A stretch of DNA of 22,330 bases, from contig JBOZIK010000001.1 in NCBI GenBank assembly GCA_051453625.1, positions 22,274,411 through 22,296,740 on the forward strand. The letters run 5' to 3'. Positions 8,170 to 17,404 of the stretch are shown piece after piece. Source of the DNA: Welwitschia mirabilis (Eukaryota > Gnetophyta > Gnetopsida > Welwitschiales). The translations under genes and the position numbers were made by a program. Numbering within the stretch: the stretch's first letter is position 1; every line of letters begins with the position of its first letter. The notes beneath the pieces are model-generated. The model had not been told where the DNA came from. It did not search any database and was given only the letters and a program-made list of their open reading frames with translations.

Positions 8170-8610
8170 CTAGTTGGAGGATGATGTAGGAGCAGGAAAC
8201 CTCAATTGTGTACTTAGATCTGAGCATTTCGTCATCAGAGGGAGCTAAAGTGTCATTGGTAACAATGGAGGGGGGAGGACCTGAGGTCCCAAGTGCATTT
8301 TCCCTAGTCTTCCACACCTACAAGTGTGGTGAGGGGAAGGAAAAGGGGTGGTGAGAAAGAGGAGAGAGGGTAAAGAAAAGGGGAAGGATAAGAAGGGAGA
8401 GACAAAAAGGTAGGGAGGAAAAGGAAGGGAGAAAGACAAGCAGGGAAAAAGGTGGAGGATGGAGAGCAAGGGGTCCCTTGATTGCCGAGGGTCGCATTGG
8501 TTCCTAACACTATAATTGCAATGTATCAAGGGTTGCACTACTTATGGATGCATTCAAGAACTTCCTAGTTAAAGGCTTTGCACATTTCAATCCAATAGAG
8601 TTGGTCTAGG
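8170..8610. other. Unassigned spacer with purine tract
   Basis: No gene is supported here. From about 8329 to 8474 the plus strand is nearly pure A/G. The 97- and 68-residue Ser/Pro/Leu/Phe-rich minus ORFs across it are translations of this low-complexity stretch. The remaining sequence shows no recognisable family. Confidence 0.5.
8329..8474 (+). repeat. Long polypurine tract
   Basis: About 145 bases of the plus strand consist almost only of G and A with few pyrimidine breaks, in irregular GGGGAAGG / GAGAAAG units. Such tracts can form triplex DNA (general knowledge). It is not next to any LTR edge, so it is not a retrotransposon PPT. Confidence 0.75.
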
Positions 8611-9140
8611 CATAGTTGTAAAATGCAAATCATATCATAGTTTGTGTTTTTTGATTTGGAGATTCTGGATTGCCAAATTGCTCTGAAACATTTCGTGGAT
8701 CATTGTGGATCGCAAACATAGAAAAACCTTAAAGCTAAATCTAAAACTTAATGAAATCAAACTAATCTTTGATTGAAATTAAAAATTAGGCCTTTTAAAA
8801 TGTCTTCCTACTTATCATTCAGTTTAAACCTACTTGAGAATGTTAAAATGATCAAAATATTCTCTGTATGTTGGGTTTTGACATCAAAAAATAGTGAACC
8901 TCTTCAGATCTTTGTAGATCTCTATAGATGTCTTTGGATCCTTGCAGATCTCTTTAGATCGTTGCAGATTGCTTCGGATTGGTGTGGAATGGATCGCCTC
9001 AGATTGCGATCCAAAGCCTCGAGATTGAGATCCAGAGGGAATCACAATCCAGAACCGATTTGAAGCTTTTTTTTTCCCTTTTCCAGATCGAGATCCAAAT
9101 CGTCTTGGATTGTGATTCGGATCCGCATTTCACAACTATG
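8611..9140. mobile_element. MITE-like element B with AGATC/GGATC array
   Basis: A 530-bp unit bounded by CATAGTTGTAAAATGC (8611-8626) and its inverse ending CATTTCACAACTATG (9125-9140), a 16-bp inverted repeat with one mismatch. The flanking 8-mers GGTCTAGG (8603-8610) and AATTTAGG (9141-9148) match at five of eight places; all three differences are transitions, as expected of a decayed duplication. The left part is AT-rich. About 8905-9120 is a degenerate array of AGATCT, GGATC and GATTGCGATCC units. Ends and array style match element A, and an internal block (TCAAACTAATCTTTG near 8758) is shared, inverted, with element C. It is non-coding; ORFs across it are chance. Confidence 0.75.
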
Positions 9141-9811
9141 AATTTAGGGCAAACCATACTTACCTGTTTGCACCAACCATCATACAAAGTGGCTTTTACA
9201 ATCAATTTAATCTAAATGATCAGTGACTCCATTGCTGAAAACATTAATAATTAGTCACCTTCATGTCGGTTCAACTGCAAGGTGGAGACTAGCATGTAGA
9301 ATGTCTTATGCAGTGGGATGTCCTCAACTTCAGTGCAATGATCTTAGGGCACAAAACAAACATCTCAATATACACCTGTATACAGCTACAGGGCTTATTA
9401 CCACTTATTCAATGCTTTATCATAGTAATATTTGGGCAATTGTCATGGTGGAAGTGGATGTTTACTGATAACAATGTCAACTGTATCGTGGTTTACCCCT
9501 TCATTTAAATTTTACCATCCTTATTTTCACCTGCTGAAGACTGATTTTTCCATTACCAGAATCAAAAATACATATTGCCACCTTTTGAAAGTGTATACAA
9601 CTTAAGAAGATTTGTTGTTTTCACTATTATAGAGATGATTGAAGTGACATGTTCAAATTTTATTTCAGATTGAGATAGATAATCAGATTTTCCATGGCCT
9701 GGAATTTTTGGAACTAAAGACACACTTATTGTTATAAGCTTTTAAGAAGACATTTTTAGTTTACAAGGAAGTACCTGTTATTCTTAAGTACAGAGCAAGA
9801 ACGTGAAAGAA
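9141..9811. other. Host spacer upstream of LST8 exon
   Basis: AT-rich sequence, apart from short open frames at 9223-9508 on plus that match nothing I recognise. A pyrimidine stretch ending TTATTTCAG near 9668 and TTCTTAAGTACAG near 9792 could be 3' splice sites of an intron in the 5' UTR of the following exon. No promoter is evident. Confidence 0.4.
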
Positions 9812-9919
9812 ATGCCACAACCATCAGTCATTCTTGCAACAGCTGGTTATGACCACACAATAAAGTTTTGGGAGGCTACTAGTGGCAGATGCTATCGTAC
9901 AATACAACATACTGACTCT
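9812..9919 (+). CDS. LST8: LST8-type WD40 protein, first coding exon only
   Basis: LST8 (GbetaL) is the WD40-repeat partner that stabilises the TOR kinase in TORC1 and TORC2. The 108-base exon starts at ATG (9812) and encodes 36 residues: [20 protein letters not shown], then [16 protein letters not shown]. It is the start of the first WD40 blade, with the YDHTI.FW signature and RCYRTIQ closely matching known plant LST8. It ends in phase 0 at a GT donor (9920, GTATGTTC), the place where an intron is plausible. The reading frame has no lesion. The next exon, expected to begin with a VNRLEITPD-like sequence, is not visible in the 716 bases before copia element 2 or in 18669-19481. The gene is therefore either split by very large insertions or a truncated duplicate. 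HTDS replaces the usual YPDS. Confidence 0.85.
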
Positions 9920-10636
9920 GTATGTTCATTCTCTTATGCTTACTTCATAACATGTTTGTGGTAAATATTCTTACTTTTGTTTTAATCCTATAATTATAAA
10001 TTAGAAACAAAAACTGAATTAATAATTGTAGAAACAGATCAAAGTCGTCTTTGATAAAAGTCATGCAAAATATCACCATGGTTTGTAATTTCATTAAGTT
10101 GTATAAAAAATTAATAGCATCAGAGAAACTAGACGTAGTTCATCCATAGATTGTTTTTTCACTTCTTTATTATATGTAGGTTCTGTTTATAAAAGGGGAA
10201 ACAGTCATGATTTTGCCAAGTGAAGCCAAATTACATTTATTCCCTTTGTAAGGTTATAATTTAACATTGACCTTCTTATGATGTAAAAGATGGTAATTTA
10301 TAATATCACCTTGAGTTTTACTTTTTTTTTAAAAAGAAAAAAGGAAGAATGAGACTAGGGTGTTCTAAAAAGTTTCTTTAATTCAATTTGTACCCGCTTT
10401 GTGTTGTATCTGTATTAGTGCATTGGAAGGTTGCAAAGCTTGAGTAGAGATTCCTAAGTGAAAACCTAGAGTTGAAGCTGCTTGCTTGTTTGGCATGTAT
10501 TTGAACTCCATTAATAAAGCTCTACACTGTTCTTCTTGTGGACATAGGGTAGAAAGGTTCGAAACCATGTGGAACCTGTGTTTTGGTGTGTTTCTGCTTT
10601 GCTATTTTGCTGCGTTTTCTTAATGCATGATAGTGT
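9920..10636 (+). other. LST8 intron 1 remnant
   Basis: It starts with a GT donor and is AT-rich. No further exon or known repeat is visible. The minus ORF at 10383-10568 has no homology I recognise. Copia element 2 begins at its right edge, with AGTGT (10632-10636) as candidate target duplication; its partner is lost because the other LTR is truncated. Confidence 0.5.
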
Positions 10637-10992
10637 TGAGATTGAAGAGAGTGGAATCAGCAATTAGGGGAAAAAAAAAAGAAAAAGAAAAAAGAAAAAG
10701 AGAGAGATAGAGTGTGAAACTTGTGGAAAAATGTATCCATCAATTTCTTTGACATACGCCTACATATTTATACATAAGATACCGTTGTTGGCAAATTACA
10801 GCTGTCAACACCTTGCTTACACCTGTCAACACCTGCATGCCACCTCAACCAACAAGCTCTCAGTTCAGTATAGTTGTATTCCCATTCAACTAAAATTCTC
10901 TTGGTTCAGAACAGGTGTTTGCTCCCACTCAAGATCCTAATCTTCTAAACTGCAGGTGCAGCGCATCTATCAACACTTACAGTTTATCAACA
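10637..10992 (-). repeat. 3' LTR of copia element 2
   Basis: A 356-bp LTR with TG...CA ends: on minus it starts TGTTGATAAACTG at 10992 and ends CTCA at 10637. It aligns along most of its length with 18397-18668. An A-rich stretch (10670-10708) and two copies of the motif TGTCAACACCT-like sequence occur inside. The left end is intact. Confidence 0.88.
10765..10772 (-). promoter_or_regulatory. TATA box in 3' LTR of element 2
   Basis: The minus strand reads TATAAATA, conserved at the equivalent place in the other LTR (18493-18500). It is the probable core promoter of this family. Confidence 0.6.
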
Positions 10993-11003
10993 CTTCCCCT
11001 CAA
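10993..11003 (-). other. Polypurine tract of element 2
   Basis: The minus strand reads TTGAGGGGAAG immediately before the TGTTGATAAAC start of the 3' LTR, as expected for the plus-strand primer. Confidence 0.85.
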
Positions 11004-11584
11004 CATGGTGTATGTATGTTCATCATGCCCATCTTGCCAACAGTAGAATGAAACTTCATACTATTAAGACCCTTAGTAAATATATCAGCTAGCTGATCTG
11101 CAAAGTTCACGAAAGGTATGCAAACGAGTCCTTCATCCAGTTTCTCCTTGATAAAATTTTGATCAATCCCTACATGCTTTGTCCGATCATGTTGAACTGG
11201 CTTTTGTGCAATACTGATTGCGGCCTTGTTATCACAATATAGTAGAACTGGTTGCTTACTTGCCAACCCCAGGTCTTGCAACAGTTTGCCAGGCCATAGA
11301 AGTTCACAGACTCCTTGTGCCATAGCTCTGTACTCAGCTTCTGCACTTGATCATGTCACAACTACCCGTTTCTTACTTTGCCAAGTGACGAAATTGCCCC
11401 CGACAAATGTACAATATCCTGATGTAGATCCCCTACTATTAGGGCAACCTGCCTGGTTAGCATCTCAAGGTACGTTGAACAGCATGCTAGTGAGAGATTT
11501 GGGGATTATGCATAAATTGACTTACCACACCAACTGCATAGGCTATGTCTGGGCTGGTGTGAGAGAGATAAATTAATCTCCCAA
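11000..11584 (-). pseudogene. Copia element 2 RNase H, broken
   Basis: The C-terminal 107 codons (11323-11000) are open: AEYRAMAQGVCELLW lies at the start, then LLYCDNKAAISIAQKP, RTKHVGIDQNFIKEKL and ADQLADIFTKGL, classical copia RNase H blocks. The N-terminal part (11584-11324), with [15 protein letters not shown] and GGNFVTWQSKKR, is present but cut by several stops and a frame change. The stop sits within 3 bases of the PPT. Confidence 0.85.
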
Positions 11585-12548
11585 CTAATCTCTGATATCT
11601 TTCTCTGTCAACCCTCTCTTCATCACAGCTTTTAAGTTGATGATTGACCCTAATAGGTGATTCTGCTCGCTTGCAGCCATCATACTAGTCTCCTTAAGCA
11701 AATCAAGAATGTATTTTCTTTGGGAAATAAAGATACCATTACTTGATCGAGCGACTTCGATTCCAAGGAAATAATGCAGTTTTCCTAGGTCTTTGATTTC
11801 AAATTCCTTGGTCAGATGCCCTTTCAACTTAATCACCTCTTCTGGATCATTTCTAGTTATAACTATATCATCAATGTCTATAATAAGCACTGTGATTTAC
11901 CACTATCTCGTTTGATGAACATAATGTGATCTGCATTACTACGTCTATACCCATATGCTAACATAGCTTTGCTGAATCTGTCACACCAAGCTCTAGGGAA
12001 CTGCTTAAGACCATACAGAGCTTTTCTTAACCTACAGACTTTGCCTTCTGTTGTTTGACGAGAAAAACCTAGAGGAATTTCCATATACACCTCTTCTTCT
12101 AGATCTTCATGGAGAAATGTATTTTTCACATCTAGTTGTTGCAAGTCCCATTCTAGATTTGCTACACAAGACAAGAGGACCCTGATAGAGTTTATTCTGG
12201 CCACTAGAGGAAATGTCTTGTGATAGTCAACTCCATAGTTTGAGTGTTGCCTTTTGCAACCAACCAAGCCTTGAAGCTTTCAATGCCCCCACTAGCTTTG
12301 TGCTTTACAGTGAAAACCCACTTGCAGCCTACAGTTTTCTTCCCCGCTGTAAGAGGAGTGAGTTCCCATGTGTTATTCTTATCCAGGGCTTTCATCTCTT
12401 CAATCATAGCTACCCTGCACTTGTGATCAATGACTGCCTGCTTCCAGTCTCGAGGAGCAGAGACAGAAGATAAGGAGGCTACAAATGTCTTATATGAGGG
12501 AGACAAAGATTCATAAGATACCAAGTTAGATATAGGATGTCGATACAA
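11585..12548 (-). pseudogene. Copia element 2 reverse transcriptase, broken
   Basis: Three overlapping frames cover the domain. 12548-12204 has [17 protein letters not shown] and VGCKWVFTVKHKASG. 12267-11878 has [40 protein letters not shown] and [12 protein letters not shown]. 11890-11585 has the active-site block, HYFLGIEVARSSNGIFISQR. The usual YxDD box reads DIDDI (11878-11864): both aspartates remain but the Tyr codon is now Asp, by a single T-to-G change. Frame changes occur near 12235 and 11885. Confidence 0.88.
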
Positions 12549-13049
12549 GTTTGAACACCCTTCCTAAGAGCAATAGGCAAATCAAGATCATTAATATTGG
12601 AAGGATAAGGAAGGGAAATTGAGGTGCTAGACTTATTAGTAGGAGACTGTAGCAGGACTGAATCTAAAGGTAACTCTTGGTCGGGTGAGGTATGCATGAT
12701 GGCTTTATTCTTGGGTGAATAAACATTCCGCTTCAGCTCATCTTCCCTTCCTTTCTCATTTACACTGATATTCTACTCCTCATATTTCTCCTCCCCATGG
12801 TTTTCATCCTGCATCTCCTTTCTCATGTGCGTTTGAATATGTATCTTCCTCCACCTTGCTTCCATTCTGCATGTCTAGCCTAGAAATCCATAAAGAAGAT
12901 CCAGTTAATGTCATGTTTTCTTTACTAATATTTTGTTCCTGAGGAGAGAACTTAGAGAAATAGGCCTCAGTCTCATGAAATGTTACATCCATACCAACAC
13001 ATACTCGTCTGGTTGGAGGATGATACATTTGTAACCTTTTTGAGTAGTA
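12549..13049 (-). pseudogene. Copia element 2 integrase C-terminal part and linker
   Basis: The frame resumes here on the distal side of the nested element with KGYKC, HPPTRRVCVGMDVTF and HETEAYF, the end of the copia integrase. A low-complexity acidic linker follows (12804-12550), with an SPDQELP-like motif and QSPTNKSSTS, leading into RT. The C-terminal HPPTRR block matches the third copy at 22270-22330 closely. It is broken by stops near 12790-12700 and at 12545. Confidence 0.8.
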
Positions 13050-13054
13050 GAATA
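13050..13054. repeat. Target-site duplication, left, of nested element
   Basis: GAATA precedes the TG of the left LTR and is repeated at 16036-16040. Confidence 0.92.
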
Positions 13055-13318
13055 TGTTAGATATTTTTTTATTATTATGGTCAACCCCTATCCTTGTAAT
13101 TCCCTCACTCCCATTTTAAGTGGTTGTTAGAACCACTCCCCTATTTTGCTTTCCCATTTTCTTTATCTTTTTATATTTTGTTGAACATGAGGGTATTTAA
13201 ACCCTTCAAGGCTAATGAACTTAATGAGCTGGTTTTAATGTAAATATTTTGATCTCCGTAGGGATTCCTCCTAGTTATTAGGCCTTCTATGTGCTCATGC
13301 TTGCTCTTGCAACCTTCA
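13055..13318 (+). repeat. 5' LTR of nested element
   Basis: Begins TGTTAGATA, ends CAACCTTCA, and aligns end to end with 15772-16035. A TATTTAA box at 13194-13200 is conserved in the other LTR and could be the promoter. Confidence 0.93.
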
Positions 13319-13320
13319 AT

Positions 13321-13332
13321 TGGTATCGAAGC
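13321..13332 (+). other. Primer-binding site of nested element
   Basis: TGGTATCGAAGC lies two bases after the 5' LTR. It is one base off the common plant TGGTATCAGAGC primed by initiator-Met tRNA, and sets plus orientation. Confidence 0.88.
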
Positions 13333-13668
13333 CTGTCAAAGGATTCTCTCTTTGGATCTTGCAACATAGCTTTCACCTCTATTACAAAACCAGCTTTTGG
13401 TGAAAGCATTTGGTTGAAAAGGGATGGTGAAAGGTGCGTCTCAAACAAAGAATCGTTTGAAAGGAGTAGAGTCCTCTAATTCATGGAGCTTTTGATATCA
13501 TCTGCAGCTTCTTCAACAACGAACTCACATGGTTCTGCTTCCACGACTGTAATGGCTTGATGTATTTCGTCAAGATTCTTAGATCTGAAGTCCTTTCTTT
13601 CTCTCGTCCGTGATATTGGTCCTTTTTCTCGTTTAGTTCTCAATTTTCCTCTGCATTTTACCCCATTT

Positions 13669-14092
13669 CATTGACCTGCTCTACAAATTTTGCATAGGAA
13701 GAATAAGAAAGGAAAATCAACACGCTAAAAGATTGCTCCTTTTGCCCGTTGAATACTTCTCAATTATATTCATTTCCCCTGATTATTTAAAATCTGACAA
13801 ATCTTTGAAATCTGGCGAAAATTTGAATTTTGGCGATCTCTATAGCGATTGGGCGCCTGGTTTTCCAACGAAGGGATTTTCATTGACCTGATCTACAAAT
13901 TTTGCATCGAAAGAATAAGAAAGGAAAATCAACACGCTAAAAGATTGCTCCTTCTGCCCGTTGAATACTTCTCAATTATATTCATTTCCCCTGATTATTT
14001 AAAATCTGACAAATCTTTGAAATCTGGCAAAAATTTGAATTTTGGCGATCTCTAGAGCGATTGGGCGCCTGCTTTTCCAACTGAGGGATTTT
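13669..14092 (+). repeat. 212-bp tandem duplication in nested element
   Basis: Units 13669-13880 and 13881-14092 are nearly identical and exactly 212 bases apart (ATTGACCTG...GAGGGATTTT). They differ at a handful of positions, such as GCTCTAC/GATCTAC and CATAGGA/CATCGAA. Ends are seamless, as in slippage or unequal recombination. The unit carries ATATTCATTTCCCC and GGGCGCCTG, and is not a known domain. Confidence 0.92.
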
Positions 14093-14214
14093 GTGTGAAA
14101 TGAAAAATATCCTATGTAATGCTTCATTACAGAGTTGGGAAGATTTACCACATTTCTATGCTTTATTTAGAGAGACTTCTCCCCTATAAGCTGAAGGTGA
14201 AATAGCTGTTATGT

Positions 14215-14883
14215 CCTCTACCGATCTGCAGGCACTGCACGGCGATTCTGGTGCCGTGAAAAGACGTTTTGTTTTCGTTGTTGCATGATTACTCAGCGTT
14301 TATTCCGGATGAGTGCTTTTCGCACATTTTTTAGTACCCTTACATTGTTGGACCGCAAAAATGGTTTGAGCGTCTGCAAGTGCTTGTACAGAGTGGAAGG
14401 AATCAGTCGTCAAAGGATCACATTTGATGCGAACTTCAAGCCGTCCATCAGCATCCCTAGAATCTTCGCACAAGGTTCGATCATGTGACGCGTCTTATGC
14501 TTCGCTGCAACCAGCATGTTTCGAGCATTGGTGATGACAGACTCCGCAGCATTGGTACGCATTGCCAGAATCTCAAAAAGATGAAGATCAAGGGATGTCA
14601 TCCTATCACCAGTGCCAAAATCAAGGAGTTTTCGCGATTCTGTAAAGGTTAACTTTGGATTCGCATGGAATTTTCTCATGTTAGAAATTTCTATTGCTAA
14701 TTTAGTGTTGGTCAAAAATGCCTCCGGAGTTTGCAGAATCGTAGTATTCTGTTTCGAACGTCTATGATCTGCATGAATATTTCTTGGAATTAGTTGAATG
14801 TGATTCTCCAGAAACAAGAATGTAGGTTTAGATCTAGTGCTATTCTTCGTGATTATTAAGGGTTTCAACAAGCAGAAGCACAA
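14215..14883 (-). other. Antisense ORF of unknown origin in nested element
   Basis: The longest open frame of the element lies on minus, opposite to transcription: 157 codons from ATG 14883 to a TGA at 14410. The same frame continues beyond it for about 60 more codons, with another stop near 14290, to about 14215. The composition looks protein-like in the second half (FGTGDRMTSLDLHLFEILAM, then MIEPCAKILGMLMDGL), with no zinc, protease or polymerase motif. Base composition is higher in G+C than the surrounding AT-rich sequence. It could be a captured piece of a host gene or chance. I do not recognise it. Confidence 0.35.
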
Positions 14884-15489
14884 ACTGGAATATTTTGTTT
14901 CATAATATTTCCGAGCTTGATAATGGAGATCACTAGTTGAGGGCTAGGATCTTGAACCTCATTTTTGTAAACTTCGCCTCCAGAGCATCATGATGCTTTT
15001 GAATTCACTTGAGTAGAAGTCTTTGGAGATGAATACCAAGAGATTTGTAGCAAACTCTCTTCTCAGAACTAGTAAATGAAAGGCAATACTCAGTGGAAGC
15101 AGTGTCAAAGATAAAGTATTTTTCTTTCAACTCCTCTCCTTTATCTTTATTTGAAGTAAAATTCGTTATGAGAGTATTTGTTGAAAGGACAAAGGAAACT
15201 TTAAAACATAAGCAAAGGTAGGAATAAAATATCAAAGGAAGTTTTATTGGGTAAATTTTTAGAAAAGCCTTTTAAAAGGGTCATTGTCTGAAAGGGGGCA
15301 TCAGCATTGTTTTGACAATATTTATGGTTGTTAAAGATGGCTGGAATTGAAGAAGGAACCTATAATTTTGATGAATGTTTTAGTTTTACAATTTGTATAT
15401 GAAAGATGAAGGAAGGAAGGAAGATTATGGGGCATTTGTTATTCCATTATTTTTCATGCATAAATTGGTTGGTAAGTTTTCTTTTTTAT

Positions 15490-15675
15490 GTGGTGAACTT
15501 TATTAAGTTCTATAAGCAGTTTTATGGGGTGAACTCGTATTGAGTTCTATATGTGGTGATATCTTTTAAGTTCTTTGTGGTGACTTTATTAAGTTCTATA
15601 TGCAGCTTTATGGGAAGAACTCGAATTGAGTTCTATATGTGGTGATCTCTTTAAGTTCTTTGTCGTGAACTTTAA
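15490..15675 (+). repeat. 86-bp tandem repeat in nested element
   Basis: Two copies, 15490-15576 and 15577-15661, plus a partial third to about 15675. Each is made of GTGGTGA...CTTTATTAAGTTCTATA and GAACTCG.ATTGAGTTCTATA half-units, giving sub-repeats of AGTTCTATA. The repeats lie just upstream of the PPT and are non-coding. Confidence 0.85.
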
Positions 15676-15760
15676 AGAGTTTCTTATTCTATGTAGATTG
15701 CTATGCTAAAGGCATGTTCTAGCACTTTGTGATGACAATCTAATTCTTAGATTTGTCATC

Positions 15761-15771
15761 AAAGGAGGGTT
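15761..15771 (+). other. Polypurine tract of nested element
   Basis: AAAGGAGGGTT immediately precedes the TGTTAAATA start of the 3' LTR. Confidence 0.8.
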
Positions 15772-16035
15772 TGTTAAATATTTTTTTATTATTATGGTCA
15801 ACCCCTATCCTTGTCACTCCCTCATTCCCATTTTAGGTGGTTGTTAGAACCATTCCCTATTTTTCTCTCCCATTTTCTTTATCTTTCTATATTCTATTGT
15901 AACATGAGGGTATTTAAACCCTTCAAGGCTAATGCAATTAATGAGCTGCTTTTAATGCAAATATTTTAATGTACCTGGGAATTCCTCCCCGTCATTGGGC
16001 CTCCTGCACGCTCATAGTTGCTCTTGCAACCTTCA
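15772..16035 (+). repeat. 3' LTR of nested element
   Basis: 264 bp from TGTTAAATA to CAACCTTCA, same length as the 5' LTR. Differences are concentrated in the last 70 bases, many of them transitions. Confidence 0.93.
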
Positions 16036-16040
16036 GAATA
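16036..16040. repeat. Target-site duplication, right, of nested element
   Basis: GAATA, identical to 13050-13054. The integrase frame of copia element 2 continues on both sides of it. Confidence 0.92.
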
Positions 16041-16720
16041 CCCAATGAAAACACACTTAAAGGCTTGTGGATCAAGCTTTCCAATGGTTTGTCGATGATC
16101 ATGTACAAAAGACACACATCCAAAGACCTTTGGAGGAACAACATAAGTGCACTTACCTTGAAGGAGTTCTAAAGGAGTTTGAAAATTAAGTGTTTTGAGT
16201 GGCATGCGATTGATAAGGTAGGCTGCTGACAGAATTGCATCATCCCAATAAGCCTTGAGAACATTCATGGAAAACATCAGGGAGCGAACCACCTCTAGTA
16301 GATGATGTTTCCACACTACAACACCATTTTGAGCTGATTTTTCTACATAAGTAGTTTGATGTAGTATTCCATGATCATGTAAATAGCTCTGAAAAACCGC
16401 TTCTGTGTATTCTTTACCATTGTCAATTCTAAGAATTCTGACCTTAGCATGAAATTGTGGTCACCGTTCTGTGAAACATTTTGAAACAAAAGAATACTTA
16501 CATTTTTGTTGTGCATTAAATACACCCAAGTCGTGTGACTAGCAATCAATAAAGGTGGCAAACCACCTATGTCCAAACAGAGAAGTTTGTGTATGCTTTG
16601 CAAACTCGCAAGCATCACAAAGAAGCTCCAAATTACTCTGCTTAAATAAAGTAGGACATAATCTTCGAGTGACTTGCAATGAAGGATGTCCTAGACGTTG
16701 GTGCCACTGAATCAGATTCT
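16036..16720 (-). pseudogene. Copia element 2 integrase, zinc domain and core, broken
   Basis: The zinc domain begins with HQRLGHPSLQVTRRLCP (about 16712-16660) and CDACEFAKH (about 16620-16600), the copia HHCC layout. The core retains RIDNGKEYT with its Asp at 16424-16422 and NRMPLKTLNFQTPLELL, then KVFGCVSFVHDH and FKCVFIGYS, where the nested element interrupts it. The expected catalytic Glu of the NGVAERK-like block is a Val (NGVVVWK, near 16322). At least two frame changes occur between 16618 and 16316. The remaining C-terminal part is at 12549-13049. Confidence 0.85.
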
Positions 16721-16721
16721 A

Positions 16722-17345
16722 TTAAGCAGACAAGGCAGAATTGAGCAAAAGAGCATGATTAGCTAAAGTTGATGTGGACAATTGAGCTGGACCTCCCTCT
16801 AGCAAATACAAGCCATCATGCATCCTACCATGACCGATTGTTTTGCCTATCCTCAAGTGCTGGAAAACACATTGTGGAAGGAAAAATGTGACTTTGAAAT
16901 TTAAATATCTGGGAATAGCACTAATGGACAAAAAATTATTAGAAAAATTGGGAACATGGAGAACAGAAGATAAAGTTAAGGTAGAAGTGCACTTGATAGA
17001 ACCTTTCCCTGTTACAGAAGATAAAGAACCATCTGCTATGCAAACCTTATTTCCACCCAAGGAGGGGAAGTAAGAAGCAAACTGGTTTGGCGAGCTAGTC
17101 ATATTATCAGAAGCACCGGAATCTATGATCCAAGGAGTTGAATTAGCAGGAGCAGAAGCGCTGAAAAATGTTGTGTATCTATCTGAGTGTGCAAGGTTCA
17201 ATGTTGAGGTATTGGAAAAAGCAACAATTGAGGAAGTAGCCATTCTGCTCATGAGATGCCAAAGAATGTCAATCTTCTTACTGAGATAGATTGGCATGCT
17301 TTGAATTATTATCTTGAGATGTATACTCAGTTGCTTCTGAAACAT
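16722..17345 (-). pseudogene. Copia element 2 protease and linker
   Basis: A 207-codon open frame. The aspartic protease active site PWIIDSGASDNMTSS (Asp at about residue 75) is intact and is followed by GGNKVCIADGSLSSVTGKGS, the flap-type region, and LSSVLHVPNFSNNFLS, the end of the domain that leads into the integrase zinc domain. The C-terminal part, DGLYLLEGG, is the usual linker. The reading starts within low-similarity sequence after the gag knuckle and ends at stops at 16722. It is the longest intact stretch of this element's pol. Confidence 0.85.
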
Positions 17346-17404
17346 GTGCCTGTGATCCAGATGATAGAGGTCTCTTTCCTCCTCACCCCCCGGTACGGTT
17401 GCTC

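Larger units (their letters stand above)
13055..16035 (+). mobile_element. Nested non-autonomous LTR retrotransposon
   Basis: A complete 2981-bp element, plus orientation, inside the integrase of copia element 2. It has two 264-bp LTRs of identical length (13055-13318 and 15772-16035), TG...CA ends, a PBS, a PPT and a 5-bp GAATA duplication. The LTRs differ at roughly 34 positions by hand count (about 87% identity), so it is not recent. No gag, protease, integrase, RT or RNase H is visible in 2453 internal bases, so it depends on another element's proteins. It is larger than a TRIM (usually under 1 kb) and smaller than most LARDs. It contains a 212-bp tandem duplication, an 86-bp tandem repeat and an antisense ORF. 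Confidence 0.93.

Noticed and set aside
8245-8538. Minus-strand 97- and 68-residue ORFs rich in Ser, Pro, Leu and Phe
   Set aside because: They are translations of the purine tract at 8329-8474, with no domain.
9223-9508. Overlapping plus-strand ORFs of 81 and 66 residues
   Set aside because: No recognisable motif. A decayed LINE was considered but no RT or endonuclease block is present.
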